Shown in pieces: positions 15,854 to 25,005 of a DNA stretch of 64,000 nucleotides. A program made the position numbers and the translations under genes. Location: contig CAXNMF010000016.1 of NCBI GenBank assembly GCA_964203275.1, forward strand, positions 42,313 through 106,312, written 5' to 3'. The stretch is from Ga0077527 sp945862135 (GTDB lineage: Bacteria > Pseudomonadota > Gammaproteobacteria > Burkholderiales > SG8-41). Under the pieces are notes generated by a model, which was not told the origin of the DNA, made no database searches, and saw only the letters and a list, made by a program, of their open reading frames with translations. Numbering within the stretch: position 1 is the first letter of the stretch; each line of letters starts with the position of its first letter.

Positions 15854-17278
15854 CTAGAGCCAGTATTGCCAGATGCCGGCGGCGGTTTCTTTCAGTCGGT
15901 CTGCGAGAGACCGCTGCTGCCATTGTTCGAGGGTGATGGTGGTGGAGGCGGCGAGGTCGGTTTCGAACATGGCGCGCATTTGTGCGCCAAAAGCCTGTCC
16001 GAGGATGACGGCGTTGACCTCGTCATTGTGCAGAAAGCTGCGCCAGTCGAGATTGGTCGAGCCGACGGTCGACCATACGCCGTCGATCAGTGCCGTCTTG
16101 GAGTGCAGCAGTGCATGGCGACGCTCATGAATCTTGATGCCGGCATCCAGCAGTTCGGTGTAGTGAGCGCGACCGGCGTGAAAGACCATCCAGGAATCGG
16201 TTTTTGCGGGCACGATGATCTGCACGTCCACACCGCGTTTCACGGCATCCTTGAGCACGGCGATCAGTTGCGGATCGGGAATGAAGTAGGCATTGGTCAG
16301 GAGTACGCTGGTTTCGGCGTTGCTGATGGCGGAGATCAGCGTGGCATAGATCAGACTGAACGGTTCATCCGGAGAACTGCCGATGGCGCGTACCACTTCG
16401 CTGCCCTTGGCGGCGTGCTGCGGATAAAAGTTTCCGGTTGCAAGCGCCTCTCCCTTTTGTTTTTTCCAGGTTGCGAGAAACAGTTTCTGGAATTCACTGA
16501 CTACGGGCCCTGTGACCTGTAGGTGCGTGTCACGCCACGGCATTGCGCCGGCGGCGCGTGGTCTGTTGTGTGTGCTGAAGGAACCGCCGGAATACACGCT
16601 GCTGATATTGATGCCGCCCAAAAATGCGGTCTTGCCGTCGACGATCAGCAGCTTGCGGTGGTCGCGCTGGTTGACTTCCCATCCTTTTCGCGCGGTCAGC
16701 GGATTGACCGGATTGAATTCGAGGATGTTGATGCCGTTGTCGCTGAGGCGCTTGAAAAACGCCGCCGGCACATGAATGGTGCCGACACTGTCGTAAATCA
16801 GATTCACGGTCACGCCCTGCGACTGTTTTTCGATCAGCGCATCCGCAAAGCGGTTGCCGACTTCATCATCTTCGATGATGTAGGTTTCCATATGGATGTG
16901 ATCGCGGGCGTTGTTGATCGCGGCAAACATGCGCTGGAAGGTGGCGGGGCCGTCCTGCAGCAGCACCACGCTGTTGCCGGTCATCAGCGGGCTGCCGACG
17001 ATGCTTTCTTCGAGCGCCAGCTGCCGTTCGAAGATGTTGGTGTCCTGGCCGCGGCTTTTCAGCCGGTCAATGACGGCTTTGCTTTGTTGCGTCGTCAGGA
17101 CGCCGTGAGCGCCAGTCATCTGGGCGGATCGCGCCGGGCTTGGCGCCATGTCGGGCACAATGTTCGGCAATGCGGCGCAACCGGCAAGAACTGCAAGCAG
17201 TCCTGCCGCAAGGAGCACGGTCGCAAGGTACTGCGCGGCCCAGTACCGGCCTGATGACTGTTTCAGTCTGTTGGACAA
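15854..17278 (-). CDS. Phospholipase D-family lipoprotein, cardiolipin-synthase-like
   Basis: A 474-residue protein with an N-terminal hydrophobic segment and lipobox-like LAGC (about residue 33), so probably a lipoprotein. It carries two HKD motifs of the PLD superfamily: HRKLLIVDG with GGINISSVYSGG, and HSKTALIDG with GSTNLDWRS. Such enzymes transfer phosphatidyl groups (cardiolipin synthases) or hydrolyse phosphodiesters. The lipobox and lack of the usual two N-terminal transmembrane helices make a periplasmic phospholipase or transphosphatidylase more likely than a classical ClsA. It is followed by an exported orphan in the same operon. Confidence 0.87.
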   Translation of the reverse strand: MSNRLKQSSGRYWAAQYLATVLLAAGLLAVLAGCAALPNIVPDMAPSPARSAQMTGAHGVLTTQQSKAVIDRLKSRGQDTNIFERQLALEESIVGSPLMTGNSVVLLQDGPATFQRMFAAINNARDHIHMETYIIEDDEVGNRFADALIEKQSQGVTVNLIYDSVGTIHVPAAFFKRLSDNGINILEFNPVNPLTARKGWEVNQRDHRKLLIVDGKTAFLGGINISSVYSGGSFSTHNRPRAAGAMPWRDTHLQVTGPVVSEFQKLFLATWKKQKGEALATGNFYPQHAAKGSEVVRAIGSSPDEPFSLIYATLISAISNAETSVLLTNAYFIPDPQLIAVLKDAVKRGVDVQIIVPAKTDSWMVFHAGRAHYTELLDAGIKIHERRHALLHSKTALIDGVWSTVGSTNLDWRSFLHNDEVNAVILGQAFGAQMRAMFETDLAASTTITLEQWQQRSLADRLKETAAGIWQYWL

Positions 17279-17479
17279 TCCCGTCGCCTGATTTACGCCG
17301 TAAGTGGCTCAACCTGAATATGGGGCTGCGGTCATCCATGTTCCGTACGCTGGCTCACGTACAGGCGCATCAGGGCAGTGTATGGGGAAGGCAAGGAACG
17401 GGGTGCTGGCTGTCAGGTTTACCTTTGGTTATCCGAACTGGCGATGGCATGGTCTGCCCATATCCGCCCAAACTTCGGA

Positions 17480-18112
17480 TTAACGGAAGAGCTTGGGAAT
17501 CCCCGCGCAATTGGCATGGCTGACGTTGGCTGGCACCTGGCAAGTCAGGTATTCGCAGAAGGTACGGGCCAATGCATTTCCGCGGCTCTTGCAACTGTCG
17601 GGGGTGGGAAGGTTGCTCAGAGGTGCGAATGCGCCGGGAGCGGCGCTGCCGCTCTGGAACGACGCAAAAAAATCACGCGCAAGCGGTCGTGGTAGGCCGT
17701 CTTCCGAGGTCGCGCTCAGCACCAGTTCATACTGCCGCCCGGCGCTGCTGACGAGCTTGTGCATGCTGAGCGTGGAGCCGACGCGAAACAGGAATTCGCC
17801 CTCGCGCAGATCGGTGTCTTCCTGACCGATGTTGCGCGCATGGCGGTCGTCTCCAGCCAGCCGTTCCGTAATGCCGGAAGCGCTGGCGTTGAACTTGCGC
17901 GGGTCGTGGCGAAATACCGAAAACTGCACCGACTCAGTCTGGCTGCGGTATTCGATGCTGCCAGGATTTGTATCGATGACTGAGGGCGCCGTCGGCATCA
18001 GCACCCTGAAATCACGCTCGGGCGGGCTGTAGGATGTCCATGTTTGAGCACCGGCAAACGTGGCGTGCAGTGATAAAAGTGTTGCGAGAATGATGTTGAA
18101 AATGTTGTGCAT
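17480..18112 (-). CDS. Putative exported protein of unknown function
   Basis: About 210 residues from the ATG at 18112, which follows AGGAA at 7-nt spacing. An upstream in-frame ATG at 18127 is possible. The signal peptide IILATLLSLHATFAGAQ is followed by a beta-rich domain (SYSPPERDFRVLMPTAP, VQFSVFRHDPR, GEFLFRVGSTLSMHKLVSSAGRQYELVLSA). The C-terminus holds four Cys (DSCKSRG, TFCEYLTCQVP, HANCAG), a likely disulfide-stabilised segment. The opening pattern recalls PsbP-like exported domains that begin with short Phe/Pro-rich strands, but I cannot assign a family. Confidence 0.68.
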   Translation of the reverse strand: MHNIFNIILATLLSLHATFAGAQTWTSYSPPERDFRVLMPTAPSVIDTNPGSIEYRSQTESVQFSVFRHDPRKFNASASGITERLAGDDRHARNIGQEDTDLREGEFLFRVGSTLSMHKLVSSAGRQYELVLSATSEDGLPRPLARDFFASFQSGSAAPGAFAPLSNLPTPDSCKSRGNALARTFCEYLTCQVPANVSHANCAGIPKLFR

Positions 18113-18177
18113 GAATATTTCCTGCATGGGGTCGGATGTTGCCGGGCGAGTCAGTCTGGCGGCACAGGGCAGGTTGA

Positions 18178-18771
18178 TTAGATTTCCTGCGCATCCAGCG
18201 GCAACACTCGGACTGGTCTGAAAGGTTCACGGTTGCTGTGGTAAATCCGCATGCGAATGATGTTTTCAGGGTTGATGTAGCAGTATCCGCTTGCGATCCG
18301 CTTAATGCAGATAACCGGCAGGTCGAGCAGGGTTTCGACCACTTTGCGCTCGGTTTCGCGATCGGGCAGAGTCCCCTTCACATGTACGTAATATTCCCAG
18401 CCTCCGGCGAGTTCGAATTGCAGCAGCGCTTCCTGAGGGCTGCCCGGCCCGCCCTGTTCGAGTTTGCGCCACTCCTTCCAGTGTTTTTCCAGTTCGATCA
18501 TGAACGCTGTTTTATCCGCCAGCTGTTTTGCGCTGGTCACGCCGGCAGGCTGGATATCCTGCAGCGGCAGACCGGTTTCGACCTCAATCGCGGAGATGTG
18601 ACGGGGGTTGAGCAGGGTAAATGGATTTCCGGTGCCGAGAATCAGCGAGCCCCGTGTAAACAGGGTGCGAGGATTCAGTTTTGTAATGACCTCCCCGGCC
18701 AGTTTTGAAGTTACCTGCTCATACTGTCCCCGCAGGCCGTTGCTCTTGAGAAGGGCGATTTTGACTGACAT
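18178..18771 (-). CDS. Hypothetical cytoplasmic protein
   Basis: A 197-residue soluble protein with no signal peptide or membrane span. Features are VKIALLKSNGLRGQYEQVTSK at the start, a basic middle (KHWKEWRKLEQ), a beta hairpin region GGWEYYVHVKGTLPD, and a C-terminal ICIKRIASGYCYINPENIIRMRIYHS. I recognise no family. It lies 65 bp upstream of the exported orphan on the same strand. Confidence 0.6.
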   Translation of the reverse strand: MSVKIALLKSNGLRGQYEQVTSKLAGEVITKLNPRTLFTRGSLILGTGNPFTLLNPRHISAIEVETGLPLQDIQPAGVTSAKQLADKTAFMIELEKHWKEWRKLEQGGPGSPQEALLQFELAGGWEYYVHVKGTLPDRETERKVVETLLDLPVICIKRIASGYCYINPENIIRMRIYHSNREPFRPVRVLPLDAQEI

Positions 18772-18798
18772 GCTGCAAGCTTACCGGAAGTGTTGAGA

Positions 18799-19713
18799 TC
18801 AGCGTTTTTTCTTCGCGTTTTCCTTCTTGTACATCTTCTCGACAGTCTCTTCCTCGATCTTGTAATAGGCTTCGAGGCCGATCAGGTCTTCGATCTGTTT
18901 GCGCGCGGTGATGTAATCCTTGCTCTTGATGCCGGTGTAGTCGCCGGTCTTGCGCAACTCCAGCAGCGCCTTGCGCATGAAGTGGAACTGCACGCCGACG
19001 GAGAGGATGGCGTCGATGCTGCCGGCGTAGCCCATGTCTTCAAGCTGCTTGAATGAATACAGCGGCCGGCCGTCGCGGTTGCCGCGGCTTTGCACATAAA
19101 CCATCGGCAGTTTGCATTCCTTCGGCGCGCGTTTGGTTTCTTCCGGGGTGCGCGGGAAGATCAAGCCCATGTCGGCGCCCTGGTCGCGTGACATCAGCAT
19201 GCGTTTGACGGCTTCCTTGTAGCCCTGTTCTCGGCAGGCATCGGAGCGGGCGATGATGACGAAGTCCTTGTCGGTCTTGTCGCGCTGTTCACAGGCCATA
19301 CGGATCTTGTCGCGGAACTCATTGAAGGGAATATTGTGCGCGACATAAGTGTGGTAATGCGCGCGCTTCGGGAACAGCTGGTCTTCGATGTGCACGCCGG
19401 CGATGCCGGCGCGGATGCATTCGCGCACGGTGCGCATGGTGTGCAGCGGCTCGCCCCAGCCGGCGCCGGCATCCATTACCACAGGGATGTTCACGGCATT
19501 GGCGATGTTGCTGCCGACGGTCAGTTGTTCGTTCATCGACAGCAGCGGTTCGCTGATCGTGGTGCTGCCGCCGGTGACAAAGCCGCCGTTGTAGATGGTC
19601 TTGAAGCCGACGCTTTCGGCGAGGCGTGCGGTCAGCGGGTCGTGCACTGCGGGCAGTTCGAGGAATTTGCCGGCTTTGACGAGGGCGCGAAGCTGGGTGG
19701 TGGCGCGTTTCAT
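18799..19713 (-). CDS. Isocitrate lyase/PEP mutase superfamily enzyme
   Basis: A 304-residue alpha/beta-barrel protein of the ICL/PEPM superfamily (2-methylisocitrate lyase, PEP mutase, oxaloacetate decarboxylase, carboxyPEP mutase). It shows FLELPAVHDPLTARLAE, the metal-binding region PVVMDAGAGWGEP, then GVHIEDQLFPKR. In lyases the PKR is followed by Cys-Gly-His. Here AHYH follows, so the lyase catalytic Cys is absent. This favours a mutase, decarboxylase or hydrolase reaction. The C-terminus ends in a Lys-rich helix (MYKKENAKKKR). The ATG at 19713 has AAAGGA upstream. It is not next to prp genes. Confidence 0.85.
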   Translation of the reverse strand: MKRATTQLRALVKAGKFLELPAVHDPLTARLAESVGFKTIYNGGFVTGGSTTISEPLLSMNEQLTVGSNIANAVNIPVVMDAGAGWGEPLHTMRTVRECIRAGIAGVHIEDQLFPKRAHYHTYVAHNIPFNEFRDKIRMACEQRDKTDKDFVIIARSDACREQGYKEAVKRMLMSRDQGADMGLIFPRTPEETKRAPKECKLPMVYVQSRGNRDGRPLYSFKQLEDMGYAGSIDAILSVGVQFHFMRKALLELRKTGDYTGIKSKDYITARKQIEDLIGLEAYYKIEEETVEKMYKKENAKKKR

Positions 19714-19844
19714 GAATATCCTTTCGGCGGAAATGGCGATCAAGCGTGACCTGTGCATGATAGCCAGCCCGCCATGATCTGAGGCCTTGCGGTCCGCATG
19801 TTGCTCAACTGTGTTTTAAGTCTTGTGGATGTTGCTGTGAAATT

Positions 19845-19865
19845 AATTAAATATTTGATTTAATT
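19845..19865. promoter_or_regulatory. AT-rich 21-bp inverted repeat, copy B
   Basis: A perfect inverted repeat: arms AATTAAAT and ATTTAATT around the spacer ATTTG. It lies in the 388-bp gap (19714-20101) between the ICL/PEPM-like gene and the divergent CbbQ gene, and shares TATTTGATTTAATT with the motifs at 6146 and 31308. Further AT-rich sequence (GAAATATTTTATATTTA) follows to about 19882. The rest of the gap shows no ORF or RNA gene I can support. It may be an operator or promoter of either flanking gene. Confidence 0.5.
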
Positions 19866-20101
19866 GAAATATTTTATATTTATCGCGAGGTGTGATGCTA
19901 GGTGGCGACTGCGGGCTTATGCCGGATGTTCACGTTGTGGCGCAACGTACAGGGCGTACCCGATGGTCGAATTCCGATCAAATGCAGGGGCTGTCATTGG
20001 TGTTGCCGCAACTGTATTAATATCGGGAGAAGGCGCGTTGTTTGCTTGCGTGCGAACCGTTGGCCTTGCGATGAACTCTTGAATCTGACTCTGGAGCGTT
20101 G

Positions 20102-20947
20102 ATGAAGACAGCAACAAACCGCGTGCGCGGCGTTGAACACGACATCGTGCAGACACCGCAGGTTGGCGACGTGTCGCCTTATTACGAGCCGCAGGGCAAT
20201 GAAGTGGCGATTTTCGAGGCCGCGTACAAGCGCCGGCTGCCGATCATGCTCAAGGGCCCGACGGGTTGCGGCAAAACGCGGTTTCTGGAATACATGGCCT
20301 ATCAGTTGAAGCGCCCGCTGGTGACGGTGTCCTGCCATGAGGATCTGACCAGCTCTGATCTCGTCGGCCGTTTTCTGCTCGAAGGTGCGGACACCGTATG
20401 GCACGACGGCCCGCTGACCCGCGCAGTGAAGGTCGGTGCGATCTGTTACCTCGACGAGATCGTCGAGGCGCGCACCGATTCGACCGTGGTGATCCATTCG
20501 CTGACCGACCACCGGCGCAAGCTGACCATCGAAAAGAAGGGCCAGGAAATCGACGCGCATGAGGATTTCATGCTGGTGATTTCGTACAACCCCGGCTACC
20601 AGACCGTGCTGAAGGATTTGAAGCCTTCGACCAAACAGCGTTTCATCGCGCTCAATTTCGATTTTCCGTCGGAAGAAGTCGAACGCAAGATTCTGGTCAA
20701 GGAAGTGCCGGGAACCAAGCCTGATGTCGCGGAGAAGCTGGTGGCCATCGGCCGCAAGGCGCGCTTGCTGAAGGATCATGGCCTTGAGGAATCCACGTCG
20801 ACGCGCGCGCTGGTTTACGCGGCGAACATGATTTCCGCAGGGCTTGATCCGGTGGTGGCTTGTCAGGTGGCGATGGTCAATCCGATCACTGACGACGTTG
20901 AACTGTCAGATGCTTTGATGGAAATCGTCAACGCGCATTTCGCCTGA
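20102..20947 (+). CDS. cbbQ: CbbQ/NorQ-family MoxR AAA+ ATPase
   Basis: A 281-residue MoxR-type AAA+ ATPase. Walker A GPTGCGKT is at about residue 52, CHEDLTSSDLVGRFLLEG is typical of CbbQ/NorQ, Walker B is CYLDEIVEAR, and the sensor-1 segment is VISYNPGYQ. Family members partner with CbbO/NorD VWA proteins to reactivate Rubisco or assemble NO reductase. The downstream gene is such a VWA partner. No Rubisco or nor genes are in this window, so the client is unknown. GGAG precedes the ATG at 20102; a TTG one codon earlier is possible. Some annotations would call it norQ. Confidence 0.9.
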   Translation: MKTATNRVRGVEHDIVQTPQVGDVSPYYEPQGNEVAIFEAAYKRRLPIMLKGPTGCGKTRFLEYMAYQLKRPLVTVSCHEDLTSSDLVGRFLLEGADTVWHDGPLTRAVKVGAICYLDEIVEARTDSTVVIHSLTDHRRKLTIEKKGQEIDAHEDFMLVISYNPGYQTVLKDLKPSTKQRFIALNFDFPSEEVERKILVKEVPGTKPDVAEKLVAIGRKARLLKDHGLEESTSTRALVYAANMISAGLDPVVACQVAMVNPITDDVELSDALMEIVNAHFA

Positions 20948-21073
20948 TTGCCAGACCTGTCGTTCCGGCACACCCAAAGGGGACTTCTTCCGGGATTGCA
21001 CCGGAAAGACGGGTTTAGCGCTTTACCAGCCACTCGCCACGCGTTTTAGCCACGAATCATCAGCCACACCTTC

Positions 21074-23581
21074 ATGAAATACACCCCCACCGTTGCGCAG
21101 ACTTTCGCGGAGTTCAAGGAACTCAGCGCTGCCGCGTACAAGGAAGTCGAAGCCGTCTTGCCGGCGATTGCGCCGTATGGCGAGGCCGACACCCTGCACT
21201 GGCTCGAAGCGTGCAAGGCGCTGTACAGCTTCGAGCGCGATGCCGGTCGCGCCTTCATCCGCGGCAGTCTTGAGGCGGAGCAGGTCTCGGAAGAGGTGCG
21301 GCAGTGGACCGGTCAGGCGCTGGCCTTCATGCAGTGGCGTGCATCGTGGCGTGCGCTCGAAGGCTTCATGGCCAATGTCGCCCGCGCCTATGGGTCGCTG
21401 GGCCATGCCGGCGAAAAACGCTGGGCGGAAATCGGCTTCGGCTGGTGTGCGCGCCAGATTGAAAGCGGCGCTGCGTATTTTTCGATGCCGGTGCTGGATC
21501 TGTCGGGCCGTCTTGGCGGTATTACCGCGATCGAGCAGATTGCCGGTCCCGCAGACGAACTGTATGAATCGCGCAAGCTGATGCTGGGGACCTACCTCGC
21601 GGGTGCGGTGCGTGTGCGTAACCTGCTCGGTGCGCAGGCGATCCTGCCGTGGGCGTCACGCGGCGCCGACATCATGCAGACAGGTCGCGCTCGTGGTGAG
21701 GCTTACTTCCGGCTGGAATCCGAGGAAAGCCTGTCGATGCTGCTCGAGCATCTGCCCGGTTACCGGCTGACCGACCGCAACCGCCTGCTCGGCATGTTGC
21801 TGGATGTCTGGTTCGGCGGCGAATTCGACCTGAAGGAAAGCACCTGGTCCCCGGAAAAGGGGCGGCCGTTCATCGAGACCGATGGCAAGAGCATTTATTT
21901 CCCGGCGGTGATGGCGGATCGTGAAGAGGCGATCCTCGCGCTGCTGCATACCGCAGGCCATATGCGTTATCGCACTTTCGAGCGTACGGCGCTGGAGCAG
22001 ATGTTCGCCGAGGCCGGTGTTGATTTTCCGAAAAGCGGTGCGGTGTCATGGACGCCGCTGTTCATCAAATATGGCGATGACGCGCTGCGTTTCCAGTTGT
22101 TGTTTGATATCTGCGAAGACCTGCGCATTGATGCCGGCGTGCAGCGTAATGTGCCCAATTACCTCAGGCGCATGCGCAATGCGGCGCAACTGTTGAACAC
22201 GCGCCATACCGAGTCTGCAGCTTATTACGATCTGGCGCTGGAAAGTATTGACGCGGCGCTGGCTCAGTTGAGCGGCGGTCCCGTTGATGAACGTTTTGCG
22301 GCGCTGCTGCTGCCCGGTGCGACGGTGGCCGATGCCTACCGCGCGGCGGCAAAGCTCTATAACGGCAGCACGCTGCCGGTGGTGACTGATCTGGAGGCTT
22401 TCCAGGCGGCCTATCTGCCGGGCCGCAGCCCGAATGCGACGCGGCTGGCGCATCCCCAGGAATCCGACGAGCAATCCGATCAGCAGCAGGCCGGCGCCGA
22501 GCAGCAGAGCCAGGAACAGGAAGAGGGCGGCGAAGAAACCGAAGCGTCGAAAAACGCGGAATCCGGCGAGCAGCAGGAAGACGGCGAGAAGCAGGAAGTG
22601 CCGAGTTATGGCGATTCCTCGGGTCAGTCGGCGCGGGCTTCGGGTCAGAGCGACAAGGAAGGTCCGAACACCGGCAGCAGCGACAAGGGTATTCCCTATC
22701 CGGAATGGGACTATCGCGAGTCACGCTACAAGCGCAACTGGAGCTGGGTGCAGGAGAAACGCCTCGCCGAATCGAATATGGGCGAGACCAATCGCCTGAT
22801 GAAACAGTATGAAATGGCGTTGAAGCGGCTGAAGAAGGCGATTCAGTCGCAGAAACCGACCCGCGCCGCCCCGCTGACGCAGCAGATGGACGGCGACGAC
22901 ATGGATCTGAATGCGGTGGTGTCCTTTGTCGCGGAAAAACGCGCCGGGCAGTCGCCGCGGCCGGCGATCTACCGGCGGCGCGAAATCCGCCAGCGCGAGG
23001 TGGCGGTGACATTGCTCGCCGACATGTCGACGTCGATCATGCAGCATCTGCCGGAAGGCGGCGGCCGACTGGTCGATCGCATTCGCGCCGGCGTGCTGCT
23101 GTTCGCGGAAAGCCTGGAGGAAGTCGGCGACGCCTATTCCATCGCCGGTTTCTGCTCGAAGTACCGCGACAACGTCAGCTATTACACGCTGAAGGGTTTT
23201 GATGAGCATATGTCCGACGACATCCGTGCGCAGATCGGCGGCATGTCGGGGCGTCTGGCGACGCGCATGGGCGCGGCGATCCGCCACGCCACGGCTTCGT
23301 TCGATGGCGTTGAAAGTCGGCGGCGTCTGCTGCTGTTGTTGTCCGACGGGCGTCCCGAGGATTACGACGATGGCGGCGACCGGCGTTACCTGCACGAAGA
23401 TACGCGCATGGCGGTGAAGGAGGCGGTGGCCAAGGGTGTGCATCCCTTCTGCGTGACGGTGGACACGATGGCCAATCAGTACCTACCGCAGATTTTCGGA
23501 CCGGGTCATTACCTCGTGCTTGATCACATCAACAGCCTGCCCAACAAGCTGGCGGAGATCTATCTGCGGTTGCGGCGCTGA
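21074..23581 (+). CDS. cbbO: CbbO/NorD-family VWA protein, partner of CbbQ
   Basis: An 835-residue protein. The first about 450 residues are a helical domain typical of CbbO/NorD. Residues about 455-570 are a low-complexity, acidic and Gln-rich linker (QQQAGAEQQSQEQEEGGEE). The C-terminal VWA domain has the MIDAS motif DMSTS (about residue 650) and later LLLSDGRPEDYDD. The pair acts as an ATP-driven remodelling complex. The preceding gene ends 126 bp before this start. In the absence of nearby cbb or nor structural genes the partner is not assigned. Confidence 0.88.
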   Translation: MKYTPTVAQTFAEFKELSAAAYKEVEAVLPAIAPYGEADTLHWLEACKALYSFERDAGRAFIRGSLEAEQVSEEVRQWTGQALAFMQWRASWRALEGFMANVARAYGSLGHAGEKRWAEIGFGWCARQIESGAAYFSMPVLDLSGRLGGITAIEQIAGPADELYESRKLMLGTYLAGAVRVRNLLGAQAILPWASRGADIMQTGRARGEAYFRLESEESLSMLLEHLPGYRLTDRNRLLGMLLDVWFGGEFDLKESTWSPEKGRPFIETDGKSIYFPAVMADREEAILALLHTAGHMRYRTFERTALEQMFAEAGVDFPKSGAVSWTPLFIKYGDDALRFQLLFDICEDLRIDAGVQRNVPNYLRRMRNAAQLLNTRHTESAAYYDLALESIDAALAQLSGGPVDERFAALLLPGATVADAYRAAAKLYNGSTLPVVTDLEAFQAAYLPGRSPNATRLAHPQESDEQSDQQQAGAEQQSQEQEEGGEETEASKNAESGEQQEDGEKQEVPSYGDSSGQSARASGQSDKEGPNTGSSDKGIPYPEWDYRESRYKRNWSWVQEKRLAESNMGETNRLMKQYEMALKRLKKAIQSQKPTRAAPLTQQMDGDDMDLNAVVSFVAEKRAGQSPRPAIYRRREIRQREVAVTLLADMSTSIMQHLPEGGGRLVDRIRAGVLLFAESLEEVGDAYSIAGFCSKYRDNVSYYTLKGFDEHMSDDIRAQIGGMSGRLATRMGAAIRHATASFDGVESRRRLLLLLSDGRPEDYDDGGDRRYLHEDTRMAVKEAVAKGVHPFCVTVDTMANQYLPQIFGPGHYLVLDHINSLPNKLAEIYLRLRR

Positions 23582-23608
23582 GGTGTTGGGGCGCAGAATG
23601 GCCGCAAT

Positions 23609-24304
23609 ATGTTGAACAGCGATCTCATTGATATCCTGATCCGTCTCGGCGCCGCACTGGCCGCCGGCGGCATGATCGGTCTCGAACGCAGTTATCACGG
23701 CCGACCCGCGGGTTTTCGTACGCACACGCTGGTGTGTCTGTCATCGGCGCTGCTGATGCTGGTGACGGTTTATGAAAGCCAGTGGTTCATCCCTCACGGC
23801 ACATCGCGGGTGGTGGTTGATCCGACACGCATGGCGCAGGGCATCATGACCGGTATTGGTTTTCTCGGCGCCGGCGTGATCATGAAGGAAGGTCTCGCAG
23901 TGCGCGGGCTGACCACGGCGGCTTCGATCTGGGTGACCTCGGCGATCGGCATTCTGTTCGGTATCGGCTTCTGGGTGCCGGCGATGCTGGCAGTGGCGGC
24001 GACGCTGGGTACGCTGTCATCCTTCCGCTGGATCGAAAGCCGCATGCCTACCGAGTTCTACGCGCAGTTTCGTGTGCAGTTCCGCCGCGCGGATGCCATG
24101 CCCGAGAATGTGTTGCGCGACCTGGTGAAACAGTATGGTTTCAGCGTAGCCAACCTGAACTATGTGCTGACCAAGGACGGCGAGCGCTTTGAATACCGCA
24201 TGGTGCTGCGCACACTGGATCAGTCCAATACGCCGAAACTGGCAGACCACCTCGGCAAGGAGCCTTCGGTGGTGGAGTTCCGCATCGCGCCGATCGGCGC
24301 CTGA
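23609..24304 (+). CDS. MgtC/SapB-family membrane protein
   Basis: A 231-residue protein. The first about 145 residues form four to five transmembrane helices with the MgtC signature RLGAALAAGGMIGLERSYHG, then RTHTLVCLSSALLML and GIGFLGAGVIMKEG. A soluble C-terminal domain of about 80 residues follows, ACT-like in pattern. MgtC proteins inhibit ATP synthase or sense Mg2+ stress in some pathogens. Many environmental members have no known role. It starts 27 bp after cbbO, so it may be co-transcribed, but no functional link is known. Confidence 0.88.
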   Translation: MLNSDLIDILIRLGAALAAGGMIGLERSYHGRPAGFRTHTLVCLSSALLMLVTVYESQWFIPHGTSRVVVDPTRMAQGIMTGIGFLGAGVIMKEGLAVRGLTTAASIWVTSAIGILFGIGFWVPAMLAVAATLGTLSSFRWIESRMPTEFYAQFRVQFRRADAMPENVLRDLVKQYGFSVANLNYVLTKDGERFEYRMVLRTLDQSNTPKLADHLGKEPSVVEFRIAPIGA

Positions 24305-24431
24305 CGGCGAGTCCGTAATGCGGCGGGCATGATTGCCGTAAATTTGATATCGATCAGTACTTGCGCTTTCCACGGCACGGGTGCTTGCGGCACAATAACG
24401 CGGCCAGTTTACATTTGAGAGGAGACTGCAT

Positions 24432-24932
24432 ATGGGACACACGTTGGAGCAATTCGCCGCGCAATGCCATGACTTCATCAAGGCCGAGCCGGGCCCTGCC
24501 GGACGCAAGAAGGTTGCGGCGCTGCTGCAGGAAGTGCTGAAAGACAAATCGTTCATCGACAAACATGTCGATTCCAGCGTCGGTGAACGCAAGATTCTTT
24601 ACGAAGACCCCGAGTTTGGTTTCTGCATCCTTGCGCACGACTACACCGATGCCAAGACCAGCGATCCGCATGATCACGCGCACTCCTGGGCCATTTACGG
24701 CCAGGCGCGCGGCGAGACGCAGATGCGCGACTATCAGTTGCTGGAGCCGGCAACGGCCGACAAGCCGGGCAAGGTCAAGGAGACGCGTTCCTACAAGCTG
24801 ACCCCGGGTGTTGCGCATGTCTATAACGAAGGCGACCTGCATTCACCGAAGCGTGTCGGGCCGACCAGCCTGATCCGCATCGAGGGTACCAATATGGCGA
24901 AGGTGAAGCGCTTCAAGTATCAGCCGGTCTGA
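24432..24932 (+). CDS. Cupin-fold metal-dependent protein, cysteine-dioxygenase-like
   Basis: A 166-residue protein with a double-stranded beta-helix pattern: SDPHDHAHSWAIYGQARGET (motif 1 with three His and a Glu) and, later, LTPGVAHVYNEGDLHSP (motif 2 His). This arrangement recalls the cysteine dioxygenase-like and RmlC-like metal-dependent enzymes. The usual N-terminal helical segment is present. GAGGAGACTGC precedes the ATG. The substrate is unknown. The gene is monocistronic and has its own terminator. Confidence 0.75.
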   Translation: MGHTLEQFAAQCHDFIKAEPGPAGRKKVAALLQEVLKDKSFIDKHVDSSVGERKILYEDPEFGFCILAHDYTDAKTSDPHDHAHSWAIYGQARGETQMRDYQLLEPATADKPGKVKETRSYKLTPGVAHVYNEGDLHSPKRVGPTSLIRIEGTNMAKVKRFKYQPV

Positions 24933-24950
24933 CCGGGTTTGATGCAATAA

Positions 24951-24977
24951 AAAGGCTGCCCTCGGGCAGCCTTTTTT
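24951..24977 (+). terminator. Rho-independent terminator
   Basis: An 11-bp perfect stem AAAGGCTGCCC / GGGCAGCCTTT with a TC loop, ending in a T run. It lies 18 bp after the stop of the cupin-like gene and 28 bp before the convergent LplT gene end, so it may serve both strands. Confidence 0.92.
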
Positions 24978-25005
24978 GTTTCCAGGATTACTGAACGCGT
25001 GGCGC

